11,377 nt of DNA from CAYSFW01 sp050329935 (GTDB lineage Bacteria; Pseudomonadota; Gammaproteobacteria; UWMA-0217), in the NCBI GenBank assembly GCA_050329935.1, contig JBHJOI010000054.1, positions 1-11,377 on the forward strand. The letters are read 5' to 3'. The notes below the pieces were generated by a model, which saw only the letters and a list, made by a program, of their open reading frames with translations, was not told where the DNA came from and searched no databases. The position numbers and the translations under genes were made by a program. Below are positions 1 to 7,700 of the stretch, piece after piece (positions within the stretch are counted from its first letter, which is position 1; each line of letters starts with the position of its first letter).

Positions 1-404
1 ACCTCGACTGGTGCCTGCAGATACACGACGAGATCGGGCGTCGGCATGGTGTGGTCGATCGCGTTCCAGACCTGGTTATAGAGCTCGAACTCTTGCTCGT
101 CGAGCGCGTTTTCGGCAAACAGTCGGTCCTTGGCGAGCAGGAAATCGGTCACCCAACGGGTTGGCGCGGGATGATCCGCGCGCAGCTCGCGCACCGCGGC
201 GACTCGCGCCATCAGAAAATGCAATTGGGTGTGCAACGCGAATTGCCGCGGATAGGCGTAAAACCGCTCCAGAAATGGATTCTGGTCGGCGCGCTCCAAC
301 ATCAGCCGGGCCTGCAAGTCGGACGCAAGGCGCTGGCTCAGGGTTGTTTTTCCGACCCCGATCGGCCCCTCGACGACAATCAAACGATGTTCACTCTTGC
401 TCAT
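1..404 (-). CDS. Deoxynucleoside kinase (dNK/dGK family), C-terminus beyond the window
   Basis: Cytosolic kinase expected to phosphorylate deoxyadenosine and/or deoxyguanosine for nucleotide salvage. Only the first 134 codons are present; family members are usually about 200-220 residues. The ATG at 404 opens a protein beginning MSKSEHRLIVVEGPIGVGKT, a complete P-loop (G13 to T20). NPFLERFY follows at residues 42-49. The segment TDFLLAKDRLFA (86-97) matches the form the DRS-like region takes in bacterial members (usually SDY..KDR.FA), and a YLQAPVE strand begins near 128. The start lies inside the 3' end of folK (14-base overlap), so it is probably translated by coupling. In many gammaproteobacteria this gene sits between folK and panB/panC; the pantothenate genes would lie outside to the left. 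Family assignment is firm; the preferred nucleoside cannot be told from the sequence. Confidence 0.88.
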   Translation of the reverse strand, partial: MSKSEHRLIVVEGPIGVGKTTLSQRLASDLQARLMLERADQNPFLERFYAYPRQFALHTQLHFLMARVAAVRELRADHPAPTRWVTDFLLAKDRLFAENALDEQEFELYNQVWNAIDHTMPTPDLVVYLQAPVE

Positions 405-888
405 CTTCCACTCGAATCAAACTATCCCGCGGGACGTTACGCAACAGCTCGGCCAGCCGACCCAAGCTGCCGATCCGAAGCCCGGGTGGCGCGATCTCCG
501 CCAGCGGCCAAAGCACGAACGCACGCTCGGCGATACCGGGATGCGGCACCACCAGGCGCGCCTCGTTGATGACGCGATCATCGTACAGCAATAAATCGAG
601 GTCCAGCGTCCGCGCGCCCCAACGCGGGCCGGCACGGGTACGCCCCTGGGCGCGCTCGATCGCCTGCAAGTGATCCAGTAACTCAAGCGGTGCCAGATCG
701 GTGATCAGGCGCGCGACGGCGTTGACGTAATCGGGCTGATCCGGCGGCCCCAACGGCGGGTTGCGATAGCAACCGGAAATGGCGTCGAGCGTGGAACCGG
801 GCAATCGATTCAGCGCGTCGCGGGCTTGACGAAGTTGCGCGATCGGCCGCGCCAGGTTGCTGCCGAGCCCGATGTACGCCCGCGCCAC
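391..888 (-). CDS. folK: HPPK, 6-hydroxymethyl-7,8-dihydropterin pyrophosphokinase
   Basis: Transfers pyrophosphate from ATP to 6-hydroxymethyl-7,8-dihydropterin, the step before dihydropteroate synthase in folate synthesis; cytosolic. The 165-residue length is normal. Visible family features are YIGLGSNL at 5-12, the loop YRNPPLGPPDQPDYVNAV at 41-58, the HPPK signature RWGARTLDLDLLLYD at 89-103 with the Mg-binding pair D96 and D98, and PHPGIAERAFVLWPLAEIAP at 115-134. The start is GTG at 888, directly after the pcnB stop (TGA 891-889) with no spacer and no clear Shine-Dalgarno, so translational coupling to pcnB is likely. The 3' end overlaps the deoxynucleoside kinase start by 14 bases. The product is certain; the GTG start is well supported because the N-terminal strand begins immediately after it. 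Confidence 0.95.
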   Translation of the reverse strand: MARAYIGLGSNLARPIAQLRQARDALNRLPGSTLDAISGCYRNPPLGPPDQPDYVNAVARLITDLAPLELLDHLQAIERAQGRTRAGPRWGARTLDLDLLLYDDRVINEARLVVPHPGIAERAFVLWPLAEIAPPGLRIGSLGRLAELLRNVPRDSLIRVEDEQE

Positions 889-2193
889 TCAGGCGTCCGG
901 CTTGCGCTTGCGTGGACGTCTGCGCCGTCCACCGGCACTTTCCCTGGAGAACACGAGCGTGCGCTGATCGTCGGGATTCGCCGCCTGAAATTGAGTCCAC
1001 CATGCGCACAGCGCTTCGATTTCGGCGCCTTCACCAGCCTTGCCACGCAAACACAAAAAATCGTAAGCAGCGCGAAAGCGACCGTTTTCAAGCAGGCGCA
1101 TCGGCCCGGAGCCCTTGGTCTTGCGTAGCCGCGATTGCAGTGTCCAGATCTCCTGGGACTGCGCGCTGAAGCGCCGCGGAAACGCCACATGCCGGTTTTG
1201 CGCCGCGATGCTGTCGCGACTGGCCGCGATCAGGGCCTCGAATTCGCTCATGCCGCGCGCAATCATCGCGTCGCGCCGTCGCAGCACGTCACCCCAAAGC
1301 ATCACGGCCAGCATGAACGCCGGATTGACCGGCTTGCCCTCCTGGATCCGGGCATCGGTGCTCTCCAGCGCGCCAGCGATGAACCAACCGAGCATCTCGC
1401 CGTCGCTCGCATTGAGCGCCGTCTCGGTCGCGGGAAACAAGTGCTCGAACAGATGATAATGTCGCAGTAACTCGAAGGTCTCGTGCGCCACGCCGCCGTG
1501 CAGCAACTTCAGCACCTCGTCGAACAGCCGTGCCGGCGAAGCGTCGCGCAGGAGTCCATTCAGATCGTGCAGGGCGTTCTCCGAATCTTGGTCTAGCCGA
1601 AACCCAAGCTTGGCGGCGAAACGTACCGCGCGCAGCATTCGCACCGGATCCTCGCGATATCGCGTGTCGGGATCGCCAATCAGGCGCAGCACGCCACGCT
1701 GGAGATCGTCGAAACCACCGACGTAGTCGATGACCGAAAAGTCGCGAATGTCGTAATACAGCGCGTTGACCGAAAAGTCGCGGCGCCAGACATCCTGCTC
1801 CAGCGTGCCGTAGACGTTGTCGCGCACAATGCGCCCGTTTTCCTCGACCTCGGCCTGACGTTCGTCCTCGGCGTGGTCGTGGGGTGCACGAAATGTGGCG
1901 ACCTCGATGATGGTACGGCCGAAATGCACGTGCGCCAGCCGAAAACGACGCCCAATCAGACGACAGTTGCCGAACAGCGAGCGCACCTGCTCGGGCAGTG
2001 CGTCGGTCGCGATGTCGAAATCCTTGGGCTCGCGCCCGAGCAGCAGGTCGCGCACGCCGCCTCCGACCAGGCACGACCGATACCCGTTTTCTTGTAAGCG
2101 ATACAAAACCTTGAGCGCAAACTTATCGATTTGCGTGCGGGAGATGCCATGTTCTCGCCGGGAAATCACCCGCGGCTCGACCGATTCCACCAT
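889..2193 (-). CDS. pcnB: Poly(A) polymerase I
   Basis: Adds 3' poly(A) tails to RNAs and so promotes their decay by 3' exonucleases. Class II nucleotidyltransferase, about 434 residues, slightly shorter than the roughly 455-465 of the E. coli enzyme. Seen: CLVGGGVRDLLLG (41-53), the catalytic pair in KDFDIATDA (D58, D60) with a likely third carboxylate at E97, RRDFSVNALYYD (137-148), and REDPVRMLRAVRFAAKLGF (180-198). The motif LIGRRFRLAHVHFG (79-92) is the element that marks bacterial poly(A) polymerases off from CCA-adding enzymes. The C-terminus is very basic (GGRRRRPRKRKPDA), as expected for RNA binding. The first ATG (2193) lies 15 bases from the only good Shine-Dalgarno; in-frame CTG (2202) or ATC (2199) codons fit its spacing better, so the true start may be a few codons upstream. 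First gene of the leftward operon with folK. Confidence 0.94.
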   Translation of the reverse strand: MVESVEPRVISRREHGISRTQIDKFALKVLYRLQENGYRSCLVGGGVRDLLLGREPKDFDIATDALPEQVRSLFGNCRLIGRRFRLAHVHFGRTIIEVATFRAPHDHAEDERQAEVEENGRIVRDNVYGTLEQDVWRRDFSVNALYYDIRDFSVIDYVGGFDDLQRGVLRLIGDPDTRYREDPVRMLRAVRFAAKLGFRLDQDSENALHDLNGLLRDASPARLFDEVLKLLHGGVAHETFELLRHYHLFEHLFPATETALNASDGEMLGWFIAGALESTDARIQEGKPVNPAFMLAVMLWGDVLRRRDAMIARGMSEFEALIAASRDSIAAQNRHVAFPRRFSAQSQEIWTLQSRLRKTKGSGPMRLLENGRFRAAYDFLCLRGKAGEGAEIEALCAWWTQFQAANPDDQRTLVFSRESAGGRRRRPRKRKPDA

Positions 2194-2208
2194 GCGGATC
2201 AGTTGTTA

Positions 2209-2213
2209 TTCCT
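2209..2213 (-). promoter_or_regulatory. Shine-Dalgarno AGGAA upstream of pcnB
   Basis: AGGAA on the minus strand is 15 bases from the first ATG (2193), 9 from an in-frame ATC (2199-2197) and 6 from an in-frame CTG (2202-2200). An in-frame TAA at 2208-2206 limits how far upstream translation can begin. The spacing argues for a non-AUG start. From memory, E. coli pcnB is known to start at AUU, which limits its expression. Confidence 0.45.
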
Positions 2214-2240
2214 GAAGAAGAAGTCTTTGAAATCCGCGTG

Positions 2241-2249
2241 ATAGTAGCA
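2241..2249 (-). promoter_or_regulatory. Possible extended -10 promoter for the pcnB operon
   Basis: The minus strand reads TGC-TACTAT: a TGn extension followed by a hexamer matching 4 of 6 bases of the sigma70 -10 consensus. There is no good -35 at 15-18 bases upstream, which an extended -10 can tolerate. It would give a leader of roughly 40 bases before the pcnB start. It is the best candidate in the divergent spacer; I found no equally good plus-strand promoter for the phosphoesterase gene. Confidence 0.3.
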
Positions 2250-2312
2250 CTTTTTCTGTTTAAGTCCCGCAGATTCCGCTACTGTCTTTCGATTCCCGGG
2301 TTGGTTTCACCT

Positions 2313-2849
2313 ATGCGCGCGCTCATCCTGTCGGACACACATGGTCAGCTCGATCCCCGCATCGCGGAGATCGCCAGCAGCTGCGACTGGGTGCTGCACG
2401 CGGGCGATATCGGCAATGCCGCGGTACTGCGCACGCTGCGACCGCGATTGCAGGTGCTGGCCGTGCGCGGCAACAACGATCTACCGCGCAAATGGCCCGC
2501 CGCCGATCACGCTGAACTCGAACGAATTCCCTGGTGCGCGAGCTGTGAACTGGCCGGGGGGCGGATCGTACTGGTGCATGGGCATCGCGCCTTGCCCGCG
2601 GTCCAACGCCATGAACGGTTGCGACGACAACATCCCGACGCGCGCGCCATCGTCTATGGCCATAGCCATCGCCTTGCGCTCGATACCTCGGCCCTGCCCT
2701 GGGTGCTGAACCCTGGCGCGGCGGGACGCGAGCGCACATTCGGCGGCCCGTCCTGCATCCTGTTGACCGCCGCCCCGTCCGGTTGGACGCTCGAAGTCCG
2801 GCGCTTTACACTCGGCGCCCGATCGTCTGAACCCCAGGCCGCCCCATGA
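2313..2849 (+). CDS. YfcE/MJ0936-type metallophosphoesterase (phosphodiesterase)
   Basis: Calcineurin-like metallophosphoesterase of the small YfcE family; members hydrolyse model phosphodiesters with a two-metal (often Mn) centre, but the physiological substrate is unclear. All metal ligands are in order: D8 and H10 (SDTHG), D32 (HAGDIG), GNND with N55/D56 at 53-56, H89 (VHGH), and GHSH at 116-119, followed by NPGA at 133-136. The 178 residues are about the length of E. coli YfcE. I chose ATG 2313 because the protein then opens directly with the first beta strand (MRALILSDTHG). A longer frame from a GTG at 2238 adds 25 residues unlike the family. The Shine-Dalgarno is weak. The stop overlaps the next start (ATGA), so this is the first gene of a three-gene plus-strand set, though no functional link to the next two genes is evident. 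Confidence 0.9.
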   Translation: MRALILSDTHGQLDPRIAEIASSCDWVLHAGDIGNAAVLRTLRPRLQVLAVRGNNDLPRKWPAADHAELERIPWCASCELAGGRIVLVHGHRALPAVQRHERLRRQHPDARAIVYGHSHRLALDTSALPWVLNPGAAGRERTFGGPSCILLTAAPSGWTLEVRRFTLGARSSEPQAAP

Positions 2850-3451
2850 CCGCGCAATTGAATAGCTCGACCTTCGCGACGCGCTTCGGCTGCTGTATCG
2901 CCGTTGCGCTCGTTGTCGCCACGAACGCGCGGGCCGAGACGCAGTTCGCGACCGATCGGGAAACCGGTCTAGCGACCTGGGTGACCGAGAACGCGGGGTT
3001 CGCCGTGCGCCTGACCCAGCTTGGTCCCGACCAAACCTACAGTTTTTTCGAGGCGCGCGGCTTTTCCAGTGACGACGCACGCCGCTACGCCGACACCTGC
3101 GTCTTCATGAGCGTGGTACGGAATGTCGGCGCGCAACCGCTCGACTTCGACCTTAGGCAGTGGCGCTACCAACCGCGCGGCGCGGCAATTCGGCCGATGA
3201 AGGTCAAGGAGCACTGGCTGGAGGAATGGCAGGCACGCGGTCTGCCGGAAGCCGCGATCATCGCGTTCGCGTGGTCGCAACTTCCGACCGAGCAAACCTT
3301 CGCGCCCGGCGACTGGAATCAGGGCATGACGACCTTCTCGCTGCCGCGCGGCGAATCATTCGACCTTCATTATCAATGGCAAAGTGGAGACAACACACAT
3401 GCAGGCAAACTCGAAGGCGCAAGCTGCGCACCCGCGTCGGACTCGCCCTAG
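2846..3451 (+). CDS. Exported protein of unknown function
   Basis: I do not recognise this 201-residue protein. It has a signal peptide: a basic N-terminal part, a hydrophobic core around 15-26 (CCIAVALVVATN) and a likely cleavage site after NARA (30). The mature part, about 171 residues, has no transmembrane segment. It contains a possibly conserved core FFEARGFSSDDARRYADTCVF (68-88) and the segment LRQWRYQP (103-110), and is rich in Trp and acidic residues. Mature cysteines are only C85 and C194, which could form a disulfide. Neither is placed in a lipobox. The start is ATG 2846, overlapping the phosphoesterase stop (ATGA). The 3' end overlaps the thioredoxin-like gene by 53 bases, so the two are probably co-expressed and may work together in the periplasm; that is inference from position. 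Confidence 0.75.
   Translation: MTAQLNSSTFATRFGCCIAVALVVATNARAETQFATDRETGLATWVTENAGFAVRLTQLGPDQTYSFFEARGFSSDDARRYADTCVFMSVVRNVGAQPLDFDLRQWRYQPRGAAIRPMKVKEHWLEEWQARGLPEAAIIAFAWSQLPTEQTFAPGDWNQGMTTFSLPRGESFDLHYQWQSGDNTHAGKLEGASCAPASDSP
3386..3390 (+). promoter_or_regulatory. Shine-Dalgarno GGAGA deciding the TlpA-like gene start
   Basis: GGAGA lies 8 bases before ATG 3399, inside the coding region of the upstream exported protein. It supports ATG 3399 over the in-frame GTG at 3384, which overlaps this site and has no ribosome-binding site of its own. Confidence 0.7.
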
Positions 3452-3989
3452 CCTCGCGCTGCCCGCGCTCGCCGCGGTGACGCTGATCGCCGCTCCATTG
3501 GCCTTTGCCGACACGACCGCGCCACCGGCACTCACGACCGCGTTGACCGCGACGCAGGGTGACAAACCGGCGCCCGCGCTGATACTCAAGGACATGGACG
3601 ATCAAGAGCACTCGCTTGAGCGCCTGAAAGGCCGGGTGGTACTGGTGAATTTCTGGGCGACCTGGTGCCCACCGTGCCGGCGCGAAATGCCGTCGCTGGA
3701 GCGGCTACACCAAAAGCTGAAGGATCAACCCTTTAGCGTGCTCGCGGTTGATGTCGGCGAATCGGTCGAGACGATCTTTTCGTTTATCGGGCAACTCGAC
3801 CCGGCGCCCACCTTCCCGATCCTGCTCGACACCGACAGCAAAGGCATGCAGGCGTGGCCCGTGCGTGGATTGCCGACGACCTACATTATCGACAAACAGG
3901 GCCGCCTCGCCTATACCGCGATCGGTGGCCGCGAATTCGACGACGAGGGCGTCGTCCGCACGATCGAACGACTACTCGCCGCGCCCTGA
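3399..3989 (+). CDS. TlpA-like periplasmic thiol:disulfide oxidoreductase
   Basis: Thioredoxin-fold protein of the TlpA/ResA/redoxin group, exported to the periplasm. The 196 residues start at ATG 3399. A twin-basic N-terminus and hydrophobic stretch (18-35) end in a plausible signal cleavage after AFA (37). Then follow a low-complexity Ala/Thr/Pro linker (38-60), the strand RVVLVNFWATWCPPC with active cysteines C90 and C93 (CPPC), and the cis-proline loop GLPTTYIID with P159. The CPPC dipeptide is common in TlpA-like reductants, for example those serving cytochrome c maturation, but no such genes are in view and the target is unknown. The gene starts within the upstream exported-protein gene. 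That protein has two cysteines after the signal peptide and could be a partner or substrate, which is speculation. Confidence 0.88.
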   Translation: MQANSKAQAAHPRRTRPSLALPALAAVTLIAAPLAFADTTAPPALTTALTATQGDKPAPALILKDMDDQEHSLERLKGRVVLVNFWATWCPPCRREMPSLERLHQKLKDQPFSVLAVDVGESVETIFSFIGQLDPAPTFPILLDTDSKGMQAWPVRGLPTTYIIDKQGRLAYTAIGGREFDDEGVVRTIERLLAAP

Positions 3990-4026
3990 TTCGACACCGT
4001 CGGCGTCACGTATCAGGTGCATCGCA

Positions 4027-4100
4027 GCGCGCCTTCGGAGCGCGCGAACGGGGCGCCTGAAGCGGCGCCTCACCGCGGTAGACGCGTGGGGAAACCCCGC
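4027..4100. terminator. Hairpin cluster between convergent genes, possible bidirectional terminator
   Basis: The convergent spacer between the TlpA-like gene and bcp has three short perfect hairpins in a row: GCGCGC (4027-4032) with 4040-4045, loop of 7; GGCGCC (4052-4057) with 4064-4069, loop TGAAGC; and a stem 4086-4091 with 4095-4100 (one G-T pair) closing an AAA loop. None is followed by a T-run on either strand, so they are not standard Rho-independent terminators. They may still stop or protect transcripts from both sides. Confidence 0.35.
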
Positions 4101-4107
4101 CCGCGGC

Positions 4108-4575
4108 TCACGCCGCGCGCAGCGCCGCGAGCACCTGCTCCGGATGCGATTCGGCCTTGGCGACCCGTTTCCAGTGCTTGATGACCTTGCCGTCCGGCCC
4201 GATCCACACCGTCGATCGGATCACGCCGACCGTGGGTTTGCCGTACATCATCTTTTCTCCGTACGCCCCGTACTCCGTCATCATGGACTTGTCCGGATCG
4301 CTCAACAGCGTGAACGGCAGGCTGTACTTGGCAATGAATCGTTCGTGCGAGGCGCCATCATCCGGCGAAACGCCGAGCACCACCGCCCCCAAGGCCTCGA
4401 TCGCGCCCCAATGGTCGCGAAACCCGCATGCCTCCTTGGTGCAGCCCGGCGTATCGTCCTTGGGATAGAAGTAAACGATCACTTGCTTACCGCGCAGATC
4501 GGCGAGACTCACCGAACGGCCCTGTGCGTCCTTAAGCGTGAACGCGGGCGCGGCGTCACCTTCCACGATTGCCAT
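4108..4575 (-). CDS. bcp: Thiol peroxidase Bcp (PrxQ-type peroxiredoxin)
   Basis: Reduces hydrogen peroxide and organic hydroperoxides in the cytosol using thioredoxin or related thiols. Counted from ATG 4575 the protein has 155 residues, essentially the E. coli Bcp length. Seen: DAAPAFTL (7-14), YFYPKDDTPGCTKEACGFRD (35-54) with peroxidatic C45 and resolving C50, the 1-Cys/atypical 2-Cys arrangement of PrxQ, and RSTVWIGPDGKV (120-131) with the conserved Arg R120. It ends in a helix containing HPEQVLAAL. ATG 4575 is preferred because GAGAGG (4587-4582) lies 6 bases upstream; an in-frame GTG at 4581 abuts that site and is too close. It is a stand-alone gene with its own promoter candidate, convergent with the TlpA-like gene and divergent from the sensor kinase. 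No signal peptide. Confidence 0.95.
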   Translation of the reverse strand: MAIVEGDAAPAFTLKDAQGRSVSLADLRGKQVIVYFYPKDDTPGCTKEACGFRDHWGAIEALGAVVLGVSPDDGASHERFIAKYSLPFTLLSDPDKSMMTEYGAYGEKMMYGKPTVGVIRSTVWIGPDGKVIKHWKRVAKAESHPEQVLAALRAA

Positions 4576-4581
4576 GCACAC

Positions 4582-4587
4582 CTCTCT
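4582..4587 (-). promoter_or_regulatory. Shine-Dalgarno GAGAGG for bcp
   Basis: GAGAGG ends 6 bases before ATG 4575 on the minus strand and directly touches the alternative GTG at 4581, so it decides for the ATG. Confidence 0.7.
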
Positions 4588-4623
4588 GGTTGGTTATGAA
4601 ACAGCTCGCTGTATTGGGCCCGG

Positions 4624-4652
4624 ATTGTGAGGATTGTCACGGACGCTGGCAA
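4624..4652 (-). promoter_or_regulatory. Sigma70-like promoter for bcp
   Basis: On the minus strand TTGCCA (4652-4647, 5 of 6 to the -35 consensus) is followed after exactly 17 bases by CACAAT (4629-4624, 4 of 6 to the -10 consensus). The predicted leader to ATG 4575 is about 40 bases. No OxyR site can be claimed by eye. Confidence 0.45.
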
Positions 4653-4720
4653 ATTCCACACCGTCCTTGTAAGGTCGCCGGTCAAGCCGGTTGAACGTTG
4701 TAAACTCTTAAGTGCGGTGC

Positions 4721-4735
4721 GGGCCAGCGTGGCCC
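4721..4735 (+). promoter_or_regulatory. Short hairpin just upstream of the sensor-kinase ribosome-binding site
   Basis: GGGCCA-GCG-TGGCCC is a perfect 6-bp inverted repeat with a 3-base loop, ending 11 bases before the Shine-Dalgarno GAGGAA (4747-4752). It could be an mRNA stem that modulates kinase translation, or chance in GC-rich DNA. No convincing plus-strand promoter was found in the spacer. Confidence 0.25.
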
Positions 4736-4746
4736 ATTGATTACCC

Positions 4747-4752
4747 GAGGAA
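4747..4752 (+). promoter_or_regulatory. Shine-Dalgarno GAGGAA for the PAS histidine kinase
   Basis: GAGGAA lies 6 bases before ATG 4759 and fixes the start of the kinase gene. Confidence 0.75.
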
Positions 4753-4758
4753 CGCAGT

Positions 4759-7700
4759 ATGCTGGATGCAATCGCGAACAAAAACTTCCGCTGGTTGTTC
4801 GATGCCGCGTTGGACGCCCAATTGATATGCAACCAGCATGGCGATATCGCGGCGAGCAATCCGGCCGCGCAAACCCTGTTTGGCCGATCGGCCGATCAAC
4901 TTAGCCGACTGCGCGTCGACACGCTCATCGACCCGATCGATGCGTTTGAAACCATCCCCGACACACTGTCCGGGGCGATCCTTCACCCCCGCTCCGGAGT
5001 CACCGTGCGGGCGCGTACGAATCGCGAGCCGCCCAGTCGGTTCGAATCTGCCTTCAGCCCGCTTGACGACACCTGGATACTGGTGACACTGCATCCCAGC
5101 GAGCCGCGGCATGCACAACGCGCGTTGGACGAACATCAGCAGCGACTGGTGACCTTGATCGACGCCTCGCCCGATTACATCTATTTCAAGGACGGCGCCG
5201 GTCGCTGGCAGATCGCCAATCATGCCGCATTAGACCTGTTTCAGCTCGGCGGCATCGACTATCAAGGCAAAACCGATACCGAGCTCGCCGAACTGACGGC
5301 AGCGTGTTACCGCGACGCACTTCGTTATTGCAGCGAGTCCGACGAGGCGGCTTGGCGCCACGGCGAGATCGTACGCAGCATCGAGATCGTGACGACCGCG
5401 TCCGGGGAATGCCGCCACGCCGATGTATACAAGATCCCGCTGTTCGAGCCCGACGGGCAACGCAAGGCACTAGTCATCCTGGGTCGCGATGTCACCGAGC
5501 TTGAGCAGGCACGCGAGTCACTCAAGGCCAGCGAGCGCTTTCTCAGCGAACTGCTCGACGCCGCGCCCGACTGCATCATGTTCAAGGATGCCGAGGGACG
5601 CTATCGGTTTGCCAACACCGCCACCTCAGACACCTTGGGGATCGCGCCCGAGTTGCTGCTCGGCAAGACGGACCGCGAACTGGAGGCGGAACTACCGGAC
5701 CACCAATCGACGCTGCGACGATGCGCGGACTCCGATGAGCTCGCCTGGCAGGCACACGGTCCCACACGCTCCCTCGAAACCGTCACGATGGACGACGGTG
5801 GACAACGCCAGATCGAGTTCCTCAAGGCCCCGCTGTTTCACCCTGGCGGCGCGCGTAAGGGCCTGATTCTGTTCGGGCGCGACATTACCGACAAGCTCGC
5901 GGCCGCGCGCACCCAAAGCGAGAACGAGACCTTGATCCGCCGCCTGATCGACGCCTCGCCCGACTTCATGCTATTTCGCGACGCCGCCGATCGTTGGAAG
6001 TACGCCAACACCGCAATTCTCAAGTTTCTCGGCCTGGGCACGAACGACTACCACGGCCGGTCGGACGCCGAACTGCTGCCGCGCGTCGACCCGTCACTAC
6101 ACCCACGCTTCGCTGCGGCGGCGGAAGTCCGTGCCCGCGCCTGGACGACCGGCGAACCCGCGCGCGCGACCCGACGCTTCGAGACATCTAACGGCGCGAG
6201 CCGGTATATCGATTTCTGCTACGTCCCGTATTTTGACGCCGATGGCCGTCGCTACGGCAGCGTGGGCGTCGCGCGCGACGTGACCGACGAAAAGCGCGTC
6301 GACGAGGCGCTACGCCTGAGCGAACAACGTCTGGCGCAAGCACTTTGGGCAGCCGATCTCGGCACCTGGGACTGGAATATTCGCACGGGGCAGATCGAAA
6401 TCAACCCGCGTTGGGCCGCGATGCTCGGGTACGACCGAGCCGAAATCGAGCCGACGATCGAAAGTTGGTGGGGGCGAATCCATCCCGAAGACCTTCCGGC
6501 CGCGCGTACCCAACTCGAAGCACACCTGTCCGGCCGGCGCGAGCAGTATGTGTGCGAAATGCGGATGGCGACGAAATCCGGCGACTGGCGCTGGGTCAAC
6601 GACAGCGGCAAGGTCATCGCGCGCGCGCCAAACGGCGAGGCCTTGCGCGCGGTCGGCACCCAGCAGGATATCCACACCCGCAAGCTGGCCGAGCGCGCGC
6701 TGATCGAAAGTCGCGAGCGTCTGGCATTCGCGATCATGGGGGGCGCCCTCGGTACCTGGGATTGGGATCTGACGACGCAAGCGCTGCGCTTAGACGATGA
6801 TTGGCTGCACGCACTCGGCTATGCACCGGGCGAAGTGGAGGGATCACTCTCGGGTTGCGGGTCGCTATGCCATCCGGAGGACTACCTGCGGTTCGAACAG
6901 TCATGGGATGAGTACCTGCGCGGGATCACCGAGTACTTCAATGTCGAGCTGCGCGTCCGAACCCGCCAAGGTGAGTGGAACTGGTATCTCAGCAGCGGCG
7001 GCGTCACCGACCAGGATCGCGACGGCAAACCGCTCCGCGCGAGCGGCATTTTCATGGACATCAGTCAGCGCAAGTTCGCCGAGGCGGCGCTGCGCGCGCA
7101 GCGGCATGAGCTGGAACGCTTGATCAAGAAGCAGGTCGCGAGTCTCACCGCGGCCGCGATCGCGCATGAATTGAACCAACCGCTCAACGCGGTCGCGGGA
7201 TACAGCGACGCAGCGCTGCGCTTGCTTGAAATCGGCAACCCGCGCCCGGAACGGCTTGAACACGCGCTGCGTCAAAGCACCATCCAGGCGCACCGCGCCG
7301 GCCAGACGATGCGCGATCTGCTCACGCTGCTGCACGATGGCGATACGGAAATGACCGCTCTGGATCTCAATCAACTCATCCGTCACGCGGCCGAGACCCT
7401 GCGCGCCGACGACCAATTGGGCGGTCATATCATCGTCACTGATCTCGACGAAGCCCTGCCGGCGGTGCTCGCCGATCGGATTCAAATCGAAAAGGTATTG
7501 GCGAATCTGGTGAGTAACGGTGTCGACGCCATGCACGCAGGCGGCATCGAACAGGGTCAGATCCGCATTGGCTTTCGGGACCTGGGCGATCGCATCGAGA
7601 TTTCGGTACATGACGACGGTCCCGGGGTCGATCCGCGGGTGATCTCCACACTATTTGAACCCTTTCACACCACAAAGTCGGGGGGACTGGGCATGGGCCT

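Noticed and set aside
2238..2312. 25-residue N-terminal extension of the phosphoesterase from GTG 2238
   Set aside because: The family begins at the first beta strand (ALILSDTHG); the extension has no Shine-Dalgarno and would cover the divergent promoter region.
4645..4662. TGGC-containing stretch resembling a sigma54 -24 element upstream of the kinase
   Set aside because: There is no GC at the required -12 position and spacing; the same bases fit a minus-strand sigma70 -35 for bcp better.
6901..7611. Long minus-strand open frame (236 codons) opposite the kinase gene
   Set aside because: It lies wholly antisense to well-supported catalytic and PAS sequence, has no recognisable domain, and such frames are expected in GC-rich coding DNA.
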